Notes under the pieces: generated by a model
The model's database searches: none
What the model saw: the letters and a program-made list of their open reading frames with translations, nothing else
What the model was told of the DNA's origin: nothing
Part shown: one piece after another, positions 53,145 through 63,600 of the stretch
Position numbering within the stretch: position 1 is the first letter of the stretch
How the letters are laid out: every line of letters starts with the position of its first letter
Source of the DNA: Bacteroides sp.
GTDB taxonomy: Bacteria; Bacteroidota; Bacteroidia; Bacteroidales; Bacteroidaceae
Reading direction: 5' to 3'
NCBI GenBank assembly: GCA_022648295.1
Contig: JALCME010000023.1
Span: 19,279-83,278, forward strand
DNA length: 64,000 nt
Made by a program: the position numbers and the translations under genes

Positions 53145-53797
53145 AACGGAAATTGAATATTCTTTGTGTGATAGTAATGCTCGTTTTGAGCTATTCGGTG
53201 CTTGAAGGACTCTATTACTTCGGTATTGGTTTTAAAGCCGGTGTGGAGTTGGGCACAGATGCCGAAATGACTTTGGCTAAGAAGAAGGAGTTAATGAATA
53301 TGGAAACTATTCATTTGCTACCTAAGAATATGTCGGGTGTTTTTTTTCAAGATTCGATTTTTAATGAGAAGTCGGGGAAATATGTGCCGGTTTCTTATGG
53401 GGAAATGACTGTCAGTGTGAATTCAAAGCCTTCCATAGTGGGAAAAGTTCTTTCTCTTCTGGCTGATATTGTTTATTTGATCATGGTTGTATGGGCCCTT
53501 GTGATCTTTGTTCTTTTTATTGTGTCTATTAATAAATCGGATATTTTTAATTGGAAAAATGTGCATCGTTTGAGTCGGTTGGGCGTGTTACTTATTATTA
53601 GCTTTGGCTGTAGCCTTTTTAAAGCCTTCCTTACGGTATATGATGTGGAGAAAGTGTTTTCTCTGACAAATTATTCATTGTGCTTGACAGATATGGTAAG
53701 CACTACTTTATTGGTGGTGGGACTTGCATCATTAATTATAGCACAAGTTTTTGCTATTGGTTTGAAGATGAAAGAAGAGCAGGATTTAACAATCTGA
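53141..53797 (+). CDS. DUF2975 domain membrane protein
   Basis: Four-TM-like protein, ATGA overlap with the CPBP gene, directly followed by a small HTH gene, the usual DUF2975 partner. Confidence 0.8.
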   Translation: MKRKLNILCVIVMLVLSYSVLEGLYYFGIGFKAGVELGTDAEMTLAKKKELMNMETIHLLPKNMSGVFFQDSIFNEKSGKYVPVSYGEMTVSVNSKPSIVGKVLSLLADIVYLIMVVWALVIFVLFIVSINKSDIFNWKNVHRLSRLGVLLIISFGCSLFKAFLTVYDVEKVFSLTNYSLCLTDMVSTTLLVVGLASLIIAQVFAIGLKMKEEQDLTI

Positions 53798-53821
53798 GCT
53801 GTCTTAATATTTATTGGAAAT

Positions 53822-54031
53822 ATGATTATAGTAAATCTTGACATAATGATGGCCCGGAGAAAAATATCTTTGGGAGAGTTGGCCGAAAAGGTAGATATTA
53901 CGCCGGCTAACCTGTCTATCTTGAAGACTGGAAAAGCCAAAGCCATCCGTTTCTCTACTCTGGAAGCTATTTGTAAGGTATTGGATTGTCAACCCGGAGA
54001 TATTTTGGAATATAAAGACGATGTGATATAG
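53822..54031 (+). CDS. YozG-like Cro/CI-type HTH regulator
   Basis: MMARRKISLGELAEKVDITPANLSILKTGKAKAIRFSTLEAICKVLDCQPGDILEY. Confidence 0.9.
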   Translation: MIIVNLDIMMARRKISLGELAEKVDITPANLSILKTGKAKAIRFSTLEAICKVLDCQPGDILEYKDDVI

Positions 54032-54082
54032 GGTTTGTATCAGGTGGGTTATTGCTGAACTGGTTTAGAAAAAGTATATAAG

Positions 54083-54115
54083 AAGAGGTTGTTCCAAGGG
54101 TTGGGACAACCTCTT
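54083..54115 (+). terminator. Rho-independent terminator
   Basis: AAGAGGTTGTTCC / GGGACAACCTCTT followed by TT. Confidence 0.8.
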
Positions 54116-54215
54116 TTCCTTTTTACTCCTCTCCGGGAATCTGTATTTGAAGTGGTTTTTCAACTGTTACAATTCCCGGAGACTTTATTCTGCTTTTGGG
54201 ATATTCTTTTTTTAG

Positions 54216-54644
54216 TCAGGCACCTTTCTCCTTTGCCTTGAACGCCAATGCATACATTCGTATCTGTTTTACCATTGCCAATAGACCATTGCTGCGGGTA
54301 GGTGAAAGATGTTCTCTCAGACCAACCTTGTCGATGAAATAAAGGTCTGCATTTAAGATCTCGTCTGGAGTGTGTCCCGATAGTATTTTTATGAGTAATG
54401 CGATGATTCCCTTCACAATCAAGGCATCACTTTCTGCCTTGAAGACTATTTTACCATCCATTTCATCTGCTTGTAGCCATACACGGCTTTGACAACCTTC
54501 TATCAGATTCTGTTCCGTTTTATATTTATTATCAAGTGGTTCCTGCTCATTACCCAAGTCTATAAGAAGCTGATACCGATCCATCCAGTCACTAAAATCA
54601 CTGAACTCGGCAATAACTTCGTCTTGTGCTTCATTGATGCTCAT
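54216..54644 (-). CDS. SufE family protein
   Basis: YQLLIDLGNEQEPLDNKYKTEQNLIEGCQSRVWLQ; LSPTRSNGLLAMVKQIRMYA. Confidence 0.93.
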   Translation of the reverse strand: MSINEAQDEVIAEFSDFSDWMDRYQLLIDLGNEQEPLDNKYKTEQNLIEGCQSRVWLQADEMDGKIVFKAESDALIVKGIIALLIKILSGHTPDEILNADLYFIDKVGLREHLSPTRSNGLLAMVKQIRMYALAFKAKEKGA

Positions 54645-54726
54645 CTTTTCTTATTTTTTAATTATATATATCAGTTGAAATAATTAGTCCGTTTCTTTAA
54701 TCTTAATCAATAACTTACCTTGCCGG

Positions 54727-55716
54727 CTATTTTTCATTGTAAATGACTTGTACTAAAGTTTGTCCAACAGCTTGCAGCGTTGCTTTATCTATGGCATCCA
54801 TATCATCTTTTAGTGTATGCCAATATTTATAAAATCCTCCGTTTTCCTCGTAGGGGATAATGTCAATTGTGGGTATTCCTGCATATTCATTGATGAAGAC
54901 GTGGTCGTCGGTTACTTCTCCTCCTTCTTCTTTCACAAAGTATTGGGAATATCCCAGACTTGCAGCCGTGTTCCAAACCTTTTCGTTAATATTCCCGGCT
55001 TTCTCTTGGGAATAGGCTTCATAACGGAAAATGGCTTTTTTACCTCCTACCATATCCAATAAGATGCCAAAGCGTGCATTGTAGCCCTGCACATGGGGAT
55101 TGCGTGCCCAATATTGTGCTCCAAGTGCCCAATATTCTTCTTTATGCTCTCCTTTGTAGGAACTATGAGCTCCATAATCTTCCGCATCGAGAAAAATGAG
55201 GTCAATCCCTAATTCAGGCTCTTGCTTCTGGATTTGTCGGGCTATTTCTAATAGTACGCCTACGCCGCTAGCCCCATCATTAGCGCCAAGAATAGGTTTA
55301 TAATGGTTCTTTTCATCGGGGTCGGCATCTGCCCATGGACGGCTGTCCCAATGAGAAAAGAGTACAATTCGCTTTTTTGATTCCGGTTTGTATGACCCGA
55401 TAATATTTCTGGATTTTAGTAGTGTACCGGTGTAAGCAGGCAGGTCGGCATACTGGTTGGTGACTTGAGCTCCAAATTCAGCTAACTTAGCTGCTAAATA
55501 ATTTCCACATTCCACATGGGCTTTGGTATTAGGAACCCGGGGACCGAAATCAACCTGGGCTTTGACGTATTGGTAGGCGCTGTCTGCATTGAATTGGGGA
55601 ACATTGGCAGTCTCTGCAAGTACTTTGGATTCACTGGCCGTTTTGGCTTTGTTGCTACATGCTATGAAAGCGAGTAAAACCAGATATAGGGGAATGAGTG
55701 TGTAAGTTCGTCTCAT
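54727..55716 (-). CDS. M28 family metallopeptidase (glutaminyl-peptide cyclotransferase-like) lipoprotein
   Basis: Lipobox FIACSN; SHWDSRPWAD, GANDGASGVGVLLEIAR, LDAEDYG, DDHVFINEYAGIPTIDII. Confidence 0.9.
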   Translation of the reverse strand: MRRTYTLIPLYLVLLAFIACSNKAKTASESKVLAETANVPQFNADSAYQYVKAQVDFGPRVPNTKAHVECGNYLAAKLAEFGAQVTNQYADLPAYTGTLLKSRNIIGSYKPESKKRIVLFSHWDSRPWADADPDEKNHYKPILGANDGASGVGVLLEIARQIQKQEPELGIDLIFLDAEDYGAHSSYKGEHKEEYWALGAQYWARNPHVQGYNARFGILLDMVGGKKAIFRYEAYSQEKAGNINEKVWNTAASLGYSQYFVKEEGGEVTDDHVFINEYAGIPTIDIIPYEENGGFYKYWHTLKDDMDAIDKATLQAVGQTLVQVIYNEK

Positions 55717-56675
55717 ATTTTATTGATATTAAAGTTCAACTTTACTTCTTTAGTGCCTGCTTCCAGTGTTACTTCCGCTCCGTTTATCAGTGGCAAATTC
55801 ATGGCGACATGTCCCACGGGGAAGTTAAAACAAACCGGATATTTGTATTCCTTTACAAGGTCGGATAAAGCACCATATAAATCTTTGCCTAAAGAAAAAT
55901 TCTCTTCGTATTCAGTGAACTGTCCAATAATAAGTCCGGAAAGTTTTTCTAAAATACCACCGAGTTTCAGATTGTACATCATGCGTTCCACTGCATGGGG
56001 TCGCTCGCCTACGTCTTCTATGAAAAGAATGGTTCCTTCGGCAGGAATGTCGTAAGGAGTACCACGTAGTCCATAAAATACGGACATGTTCCCTCCTCGC
56101 AGGATGCCGGTAGCTATGCCTTTTTGGTTCAGCTTATGTACGGGGCTGGCATAACTGAAACCTGTTTTACTGGCACTTACGGCCTGTGCTGTTTCGCTGG
56201 TTATGTGTCCAAACAAGACATCTTTGAGGGCCAGGGAGCAAAAGTCATCTTCCGGCTCTACACTTAAATGACGTGCCATTGGGGCATGTAACGATGCGAA
56301 GCCCTTTTGCTGGAATATGTTATGCAGTGCCGTGATGTCACTAAATCCGATTAACCATTTGGGATGTTGCTCAAAAGACTTGAAATCCAGTTTGTCTATA
56401 AGGTGTACAGCCCCATATCCACCCCGGCTGCATAAAATAGCTTTCGCTTCTTCATGGTCCATGGCTTCCTGAAGGTCTTCGAGCCGTTGCCGGATACTCC
56501 CAGCGTAAGTTCCCTGAGAGCTTCCTGCATGTTTTGCAGTGATAACTTCCAGTCCCCAAGACTCTAAACGTTTCTTCGCCCCTTTTAAAAATGACTTGTC
56601 TATCTTACTGGAAGGGGAGAGTATAATTACACAATCTCCTTCTTGTAAATAAGGAGGAAAAATGAGGCTACCCAT
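55713..56675 (-). CDS. LD-carboxypeptidase (peptidase family S66)
   Basis: ILCSRGGYGAVHLIDKLDF, LIGFSDITALHN, GILRGGNMSVFYGLRGTPYD, FIEDVGE. Confidence 0.93.
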   Translation of the reverse strand: MGSLIFPPYLQEGDCVIILSPSSKIDKSFLKGAKKRLESWGLEVITAKHAGSSQGTYAGSIRQRLEDLQEAMDHEEAKAILCSRGGYGAVHLIDKLDFKSFEQHPKWLIGFSDITALHNIFQQKGFASLHAPMARHLSVEPEDDFCSLALKDVLFGHITSETAQAVSASKTGFSYASPVHKLNQKGIATGILRGGNMSVFYGLRGTPYDIPAEGTILFIEDVGERPHAVERMMYNLKLGGILEKLSGLIIGQFTEYEENFSLGKDLYGALSDLVKEYKYPVCFNFPVGHVAMNLPLINGAEVTLEAGTKEVKLNFNINKI

Positions 56676-56944
56676 GCTATCTATTTAAGTTACGTTATTT
56701 TATTGGTTATGAGTATTGTGCGATTCTAAATCATAGGTCGCGCTTGCAAATGTACATAAAATAACATATAATTCTGTATTATGTTAATACAAAAGGCTTT
56801 TTCATGTGTTAATATAAGAATTTCACTACAATAAATAGCGAATCGTAAGAATCTGTCAAAGTGATATATTTATATTCTACTTTTCGCAAATTAGATGTTT
56901 TATATATGAATACTTTTTTAGATATTTGCTTAAAAACTAACGAT

Positions 56945-57862
56945 ATGGAACCTATCCGGAACTTTGCTCAATTGACGTCCCATTTAAAATCCTTAAATAC
57001 AAGAAAACGTATTGCTGTGGTTTGCGCTAATGACTCCAATACGGAATATGCCATTACCCGTGTTTTAAATGAAGGTTTTGCTGAATTTTTGATGATTGGT
57101 GATTCTGCTATTCTAAAAAAATATCCGGAGTTAAAAAAACATTCGCAATATGTGCACGCCATACATATTGAAGATCCTGACGAGGCAGCACTCGAAGCTG
57201 TACGTCTTGTACGTGCAGGTGAAGCAGATATTTTAATGAAAGGAATTATTAATACCGATAATTTGTTGCATGCTATTTTAGACAAGGAGAAAGGATTGTT
57301 GCCTGCGGGCAAGGTGTTGACTCATTTAGCTGTAATGCAGATTCCGACTTACGATAAGTTGTTGTTCTTTTCGGATGCTGCGGTGATTCCTCGTCCTACG
57401 TTGCAACAACGCATTGAAATGATTTGGTATGCTATCCGTACTAGCCGTTGTTTTGGCATTCAACAGCCACGTATCGCTCTGATTCATTGCACGGAAAAGG
57501 TTAGTCCCAAGTTTCCTCATTCATTGGATTATGTCAATATCGTAGAGTTGGCTGAGGCTGGAGAATTTGGAGATGTGATTATCGATGGTCCGCTTGATGT
57601 GCGTACGGCATGTGAACGGGAGAGTGGAGAAATTAAGGGTATTGTATCTCCTATTAATGGGCAGGCAGATGTTCTGATATTTCCAAATATAGAATCGGGT
57701 AATGCCTTTTACAAAGCTATTTCGCTCTTTGCTAAGGCAGAAATGGCGGGGCTTTTGCAGGGACCTATATGTCCGGTTGTCTTACCTTCTCGTAGTGATT
57801 CTGCATTGTCTAAATATTATAGCATTGCTATGGCTTGTTTAACTTGTGAAAAGATGATATGA
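56945..57862 (+). CDS. ptb: Phosphate butyryltransferase/phosphate acyltransferase
   Basis: Phosphotransacetylase family fold motifs; ATGA overlap with buk. ORF from 56861; Met29 (MEPIRNF) is the likely start. Confidence 0.85.
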   Translation: MEPIRNFAQLTSHLKSLNTRKRIAVVCANDSNTEYAITRVLNEGFAEFLMIGDSAILKKYPELKKHSQYVHAIHIEDPDEAALEAVRLVRAGEADILMKGIINTDNLLHAILDKEKGLLPAGKVLTHLAVMQIPTYDKLLFFSDAAVIPRPTLQQRIEMIWYAIRTSRCFGIQQPRIALIHCTEKVSPKFPHSLDYVNIVELAEAGEFGDVIIDGPLDVRTACERESGEIKGIVSPINGQADVLIFPNIESGNAFYKAISLFAKAEMAGLLQGPICPVVLPSRSDSALSKYYSIAMACLTCEKMI

Positions 57863-58941
57863 GAATATTAGCTGTTAATCCGGGGTCTACCTCTACTAAA
57901 ATTGCGGTTTATGATGACGAAACCTCTCTTTTAGTACGTAATATCAGCCACACAATTGAGGAGTTGGAAGCTTTTCCTCAAGTCATCGATCAATTTAAGT
58001 TTCGTGAGGCACTTGTGCTGAAAGAATTGGAGTCAGGAGGAATTCCTTTCCGGTTTGATGCTATTATAGGACGTGGTGGTCTGGTGAAGCCTATTTCAGG
58101 CGGAGTGTATGAGGTGAATGAAGCGATGCGTAATGATACGATACATGCGGAGCGGCTTCATGCATGTAATTTAGGTTGTCTTATTGCTGCAGATCTTGCT
58201 TCCCGTCTTTCCGGATGCCGTGCGTTTATGGCAGATCCGGGTGTCGTAGATGAACTTGATGAGATAGCCCGTATAACCGGTTCTCCGCTGATGCCGCGCA
58301 TTACTGTTTGGCATGCATTGAATCAACGTGCTGTTGCGCGCCGTTATGCCGCGGAATATTCCGTGGCTCATCCCTTGAATCCGGTTCACTATGAAGATTT
58401 GAATTTAGTTATTTGCCATTTGGGTGGAGGTATTTCTGTTGGTGCTCATCAACATGGACGTGCAATCGACGTAAATAATGCATTGGATGGTGAGGGGCCT
58501 TTCTCACCGGAACGTGCCGGTACTCTTCCTGCAGGTCAACTTATAGACCTTTGCTTTTCCGGTCGCTATTCCAGAGAAGAATTAAAGAAAAGAATTTCAG
58601 GGAAAGCTGGCTTGGCAGCTCATTTGGGGACAACTGATGTTCCCAAGATTGTTAGTCTCATAGAATCGGGAGACAAGAAAGCGGAGCTGATTTTGAATGC
58701 CATGATTTATCAGATAGCCAAGAGTATAGGTTCGGCGGCTGTGGCTCTTTATGGAAAAGTTGATGCAATTATTCTGACAGGAGGTATTGCCCATTCCGAT
58801 TATGTTGTTACGCGCTTGAAGGAACGTGTCTCCTTTCTTGCTCCTATAGCTGTCTACCCCGGTGAGAATGAGATGGAAGCTCTTGCTATGAATGCTTTGG
58901 GTGCTCTTCGGAAGGAACTTTCGGTGCAAGTCTATAGGTAA
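57859..58941 (+). CDS. buk: Butyrate kinase
   Basis: MRILAVNPGSTSTKIAVYDDE; ICHLGGGISVGAHQHGRAIDVNNALDGEGPFSPERAGTLP. Confidence 0.95.
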   Translation: MRILAVNPGSTSTKIAVYDDETSLLVRNISHTIEELEAFPQVIDQFKFREALVLKELESGGIPFRFDAIIGRGGLVKPISGGVYEVNEAMRNDTIHAERLHACNLGCLIAADLASRLSGCRAFMADPGVVDELDEIARITGSPLMPRITVWHALNQRAVARRYAAEYSVAHPLNPVHYEDLNLVICHLGGGISVGAHQHGRAIDVNNALDGEGPFSPERAGTLPAGQLIDLCFSGRYSREELKKRISGKAGLAAHLGTTDVPKIVSLIESGDKKAELILNAMIYQIAKSIGSAAVALYGKVDAIILTGGIAHSDYVVTRLKERVSFLAPIAVYPGENEMEALAMNALGALRKELSVQVYR

Positions 58942-58974
58942 TTTTCGATATGGAAGTTATTGTGTAAATTAAAA

Positions 58975-59006
58975 AAGGAAGTAAAGCCCCCAAACTTTAC
59001 TTCCTT
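58975..59006. terminator. Bidirectional terminator between buk and susD
   Basis: Perfect 12-bp stem AAGGAAGTAAAG / CTTTACTTCCTT, 8-nt loop. Confidence 0.85.
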
Positions 59007-59061
59007 CAAAAAGCTCTTTGCTTAAATGTAAGGAAAAGCTTTATCAGATTATCTTTTTATT

Positions 59062-60663
59062 TTAGAAGTTATTTTGTCCTACATCCCACCATAAACGAGT
59101 TCCACCATTATCAGAGCCACCTAATAATTGATTTAATGAACTTGTTGTTGCAGCATCTAAATCTGTGGGGAAGGTTACGCGTCGAATCATGATGTCTGTG
59201 TCTATTGCACCTCCACTTAAGTTGACTGCAACTTTGAATAATTTTGGATATCCTGTTCGGCGTTGTTCTGCCCATGCTTCACATCCGTCAGGATAGGTAG
59301 CCAACCATTTTTGGGTAATAATACGTTCTAACTCTTCTTCTTTAGTCCCTTCTGTCCATTTAGGTGTGACAGAAGTCCTTGCTGCTACATCGAATTTATT
59401 ATCGAATGCATCCTTATAGTCGGTAGGAGTGGCTTCGCTTGTTAGGTATGAGCTGGCGTCTCCGGCTCCCCATTGGGCGAAAGACGTTTCTACTCCCTTT
59501 TGGTAGTATTCTGCTTCTTTTCCTGTATCTACAAATCCTCTTAAAGCAGCTTCTGCACGAAGAAACCAAACTTCTGCGGCAGTCATTACAATAATATTGC
59601 TGGAAGTAGTGATAGTCGTGCGGGAATGATTCATATAACGATTGTCTTTATCTAATGCAGTTCCTTGACGAATTCCTTTGTATGTATCTACAATAGGGAA
59701 GAGCTCCGCTACTTCTCCTTCTTTGCCGGTATTTCCTACTGCTGTTGAAAAATATTTGCTTATCCGCGGGTCTTGATATCCATTTAAAAAAGATTCCATA
59801 CTGGCATTCATGTACACCTCTTGCCATGCACTTACCCCTCCCAAAGGATTACGTATACCATATTCACCTACTGTTTCATCAGCATTTTCAAGTACTCCTC
59901 CATTCGCAGAATTGAGAGCGGCTTGTGCTTGTGTTTTAGCCAATTCGCTATTAACATTGGATACACGCATGGCCAAACGGAGTCGCAATGAATTTGCAAA
60001 CTTCAGCCATTGGGAATAGGTACGTTTGCCTTCCGGCATCATAATATCTGCTGATTCAAAAGTATTAGGCCCTTTATCTGCAACATAAGTTACTAAGATT
60101 TTTATTGCTTCATCCAAGTCGTCAAAGAAATCAGTGTAAACATCTTCCTGAGATTCAGGAGTCGGGGTATCCTTTCCGAAGTTTTTGTAAATAATAGGTC
60201 CGTAATAATCACATACCCGATGCATCATTGCTACTTTTAAAATCTTTGTTAAAGCATAAAATGCCGGGTATTCTTCTTTGCTGCATAAAGCTTCTGCACT
60301 GGCAATGGGAGGCATACCTTGTGCATAAGTATAACTCCACTGAGCTCCTACCCAACCAGAGTTTAGCTTGTAAGATGAATTTTGAGTGTTAAAACCACCA
60401 TTCATATCATGGAAATATCCGCCAAACATATCTGCTGCTAAATTTTCCATAATCTGAAATTGCCAATCAGTGCCGTCAACTCCCGTTTGATATACTATCG
60501 CTGTTTGTATGGTTTTAAATGGAATGAGTTGTTTTTGAAAATCATACTCTTGTAAGTCATCGGTATATGCCCCCGATGTACTATTATACTTTTCAAAATT
60601 TTCAGTACATGCTGAGAATATGGCGAGTCCGCTTAAGACGAAGAATAATATATATTTTTTCAT
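59062..60663 (-). CDS. SusD/RagB family (SusD-like_2 type) lipoprotein
   Basis: Lipobox FSACTENFEKYN; MMHRVCDYYGPIIY, VWFLRAEAALRG. Confidence 0.88.
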   Translation of the reverse strand: MKKYILFFVLSGLAIFSACTENFEKYNSTSGAYTDDLQEYDFQKQLIPFKTIQTAIVYQTGVDGTDWQFQIMENLAADMFGGYFHDMNGGFNTQNSSYKLNSGWVGAQWSYTYAQGMPPIASAEALCSKEEYPAFYALTKILKVAMMHRVCDYYGPIIYKNFGKDTPTPESQEDVYTDFFDDLDEAIKILVTYVADKGPNTFESADIMMPEGKRTYSQWLKFANSLRLRLAMRVSNVNSELAKTQAQAALNSANGGVLENADETVGEYGIRNPLGGVSAWQEVYMNASMESFLNGYQDPRISKYFSTAVGNTGKEGEVAELFPIVDTYKGIRQGTALDKDNRYMNHSRTTITTSSNIIVMTAAEVWFLRAEAALRGFVDTGKEAEYYQKGVETSFAQWGAGDASSYLTSEATPTDYKDAFDNKFDVAARTSVTPKWTEGTKEEELERIITQKWLATYPDGCEAWAEQRRTGYPKLFKVAVNLSGGAIDTDIMIRRVTFPTDLDAATTSSLNQLLGGSDNGGTRLWWDVGQNNF

Positions 60664-60675
60664 ATTACATCGATT

Positions 60676-63600
60676 TTAGAAAGTAAATTTAATGTTGAAT
60701 CCAATGTTTTTAGTTGTTGGCATACCGAATATGTCAACTCCTTGATTTGCATTTCCTACGGATAAGATAGCATCTGGATCAAATGGCGCATCTTTGTATA
60801 GGAAAAATAGGTTACGTGCAATTAAGGATACATCTATTCCCTTAAGAAATTTAGTGCTTTCTAACAGCGATTGTGGAAAAGAATAACTGAGTGATAGTTC
60901 ACGTAATCGGATATTTGTACGATCGTAACGATAGTAGCTAGTACATCCGTCACCACGGTTGGCAACTACATTATAAAATCCTTCCACATCGGTGAATTTT
61001 TGCCCTTCTATTTCTACATAACCTTTATCTCTGGCTTGACCACTAGCCTTGCTAACCCCTCTTAGATCAAGAGCACTTTGTGTAAGGGATATAACGTCAC
61101 CGCCTATTACTGCATCGAGCAGGACATAAAGGCTGAAGCCTTTATATGTGAAAGTATTATTCCATCCCAGCATAAAATCTGGATTAGCATTGCCTATTAG
61201 AGAGTTATTTCCGGTTTCTATTTTAGGTGCTCCGGTTTCAGTTACTTCTATCTTCCCGTTCTCATCACGTACAAAGTCATTCCCATAGATATCTCCTAAG
61301 GAACCTCCTTCTTTTACTCTCATCCTGTATGGCATGTTAACCCCTGTTCCATAATCAAATTCTGGGTTATCGCCTAATGATACTATTTTATTTTTATTCG
61401 TTGAGAAGTTTACGTTAGTTTTCCATCGGAAGTTATTCGTCATGAATGGAGTGCCACCAAGTGTTATTTCAATGCCATAATTACGGATTTTACCAGCATT
61501 GATATACCGATATGGGTGACTGCCTGTGGGAGTATTGATATATAACAATTGGTCTTTTGTGTTTGTATGATAGAATGTGAAATCGAGATCCAATCGATTG
61601 TTGAAGAATTTCCATTCAGAACCAATTTCCCATGAAGTACTGATTTCTGGTTTCAAGTCTTTGTCAAAATCATATTGTATTTGTTTTACTATACCACCGG
61701 ATGTTATATATGGTTGTGGAGAGGTGATGCCAATAGGAAGATCATTTCCTACTTGTGCCCAAGATGCGCGAATCTTACTGAAATTGATCCATGAAGGCAG
61801 TGATAGTGTTTTATTAATAATCCAGGAAAGGCCTACGGATGGGTAGAAAAAGCCTGAATGTAGGCTACTGGTATTGGCTAAAGTGGACGACCAGTCATTA
61901 CGGGCTGTTAAATCCATGTATATGCTCTCTTTCCAACCAATTTGTGCTGTGGCAAAGACTGATTGGACATTACGTCTGGCATTTTGAGTTTCATCAACAT
62001 AAGCAGTACCACTGTTGAGTATCATGTTGGCTACACTAAAGACATTTGCGTAATATAGGCCTGCTTTTCCTGAGTCCAATTTTAACATATTTGTCTTTGT
62101 CATGTTATTGCTAGCGCCTAAAGCAGCATTTACCGCCCAATCATTCCATGATTTATTAAACATACCCATAATGTCACCGTAAGCCATAAACTCCTGGTTA
62201 TTCAGGTCAATATACCGACCATTTTCATGGCATAGATTTTCTGCCGTTCCTGCATAAAACTTTTGCTGGAATTTGTCATTGATGAAGTCTATGTTACCAC
62301 GTGCCTGTATGCTGAACCAGTCGTTAATTTTCAATTTCGCGTTTAGTGATGCAATTGCACGGTAGCGTTTATCTTTGCTTGTAATGCGGTTGACTGTCCA
62401 GTAAGGGTTTTGTTCAAAATCAAGAGTGGATGTATACCAATTCTGCAAGGGCATATTTCGAGACTCATCAAAGACTTCATAGTTTTCGCGATATTCAGAC
62501 ATATCTTTGCCACGTGGGAAAGTATATAATCCGACTAACGGATTCATGTAGTAGCCGCCTGAAGTTGGGCGATTATTAACTGACTGCGTAATTAAATTTA
62601 CGTTAGCATCTAATATAAGTTTGTCATTAAATAAATTACCTGTTTCTCGTAAAGTCAAGTTGTGCTTGTATAGTTTGTTTGCACTGATGATTCCTTTAGC
62701 TGTTGTATTAGCATAAGAAAAATAAGTTTGTGTCTTTTCTTTGCCGACTTGAACACTTACAGAGTTGATAGCAGTTACTCCATTACTAAAAAAATGATCT
62801 ACATTGTTATAGTCTTTCATGTCGGTTTGTTTGTCTCCCCAACTAGTTGTACCATTAATTTTATAGGTGTTTTGAAATTCGGGTAGACTAATGGCCTGGT
62901 CAACTGTTAGATTGGAGGAAAAGGTAATACGTTGCATTCCTGCTTTCCCTCTTTTAGTGGTAATGAGAATAACACCATTGGCGGCTTGAGACCCATATAA
63001 AGCAGCGGCAGATGCCCCTTTGAGAATACTCATGCTTTCAATATCATCGGGATTTAAATTGGATATGCCGTCACCGGAATCACGATTGCCCGCATCATTG
63101 TTACCTCCCATAACACTGAATGCTTGCTCTGTGGTATTATTTAGCATTGGTACACCGTCAATGACATAAAGTGGTTGATTGTTTCCGTTTTCATTGGCCG
63201 AACGGATGCCTCGGATAGATACTTTTGCAGATCCGCCTAAGCCAGAGGCATTTTTAGTGATGGATACTCCTGCTGTTTTACCGGCTAAAGAGTTAATTAA
63301 ATTGGGGTCTTTAGCACGGGTTAATTCGTCACCTCCAATTTGCTGAGTAGAATATGTCAGAGAAGCAGCTTTCTTTTTAATGCCCATGGCTGTAACAACA
63401 ACAGTTTCTAATGCTAATGCTTCCTCTTTCATTTGTACATTAATCACTTTTTTGCCATTGACAAGGATGCTTATAGGTTGATACCCTATGAAACTTATTG
63501 TCAAAGTAGCATTAGTTGGTACATTAAGACTGAATTTTCCATTTACATTTGTGATGACCCCATTTGTTGTCCCTTTTTCAAGGACATTAGCTCCAATAAT

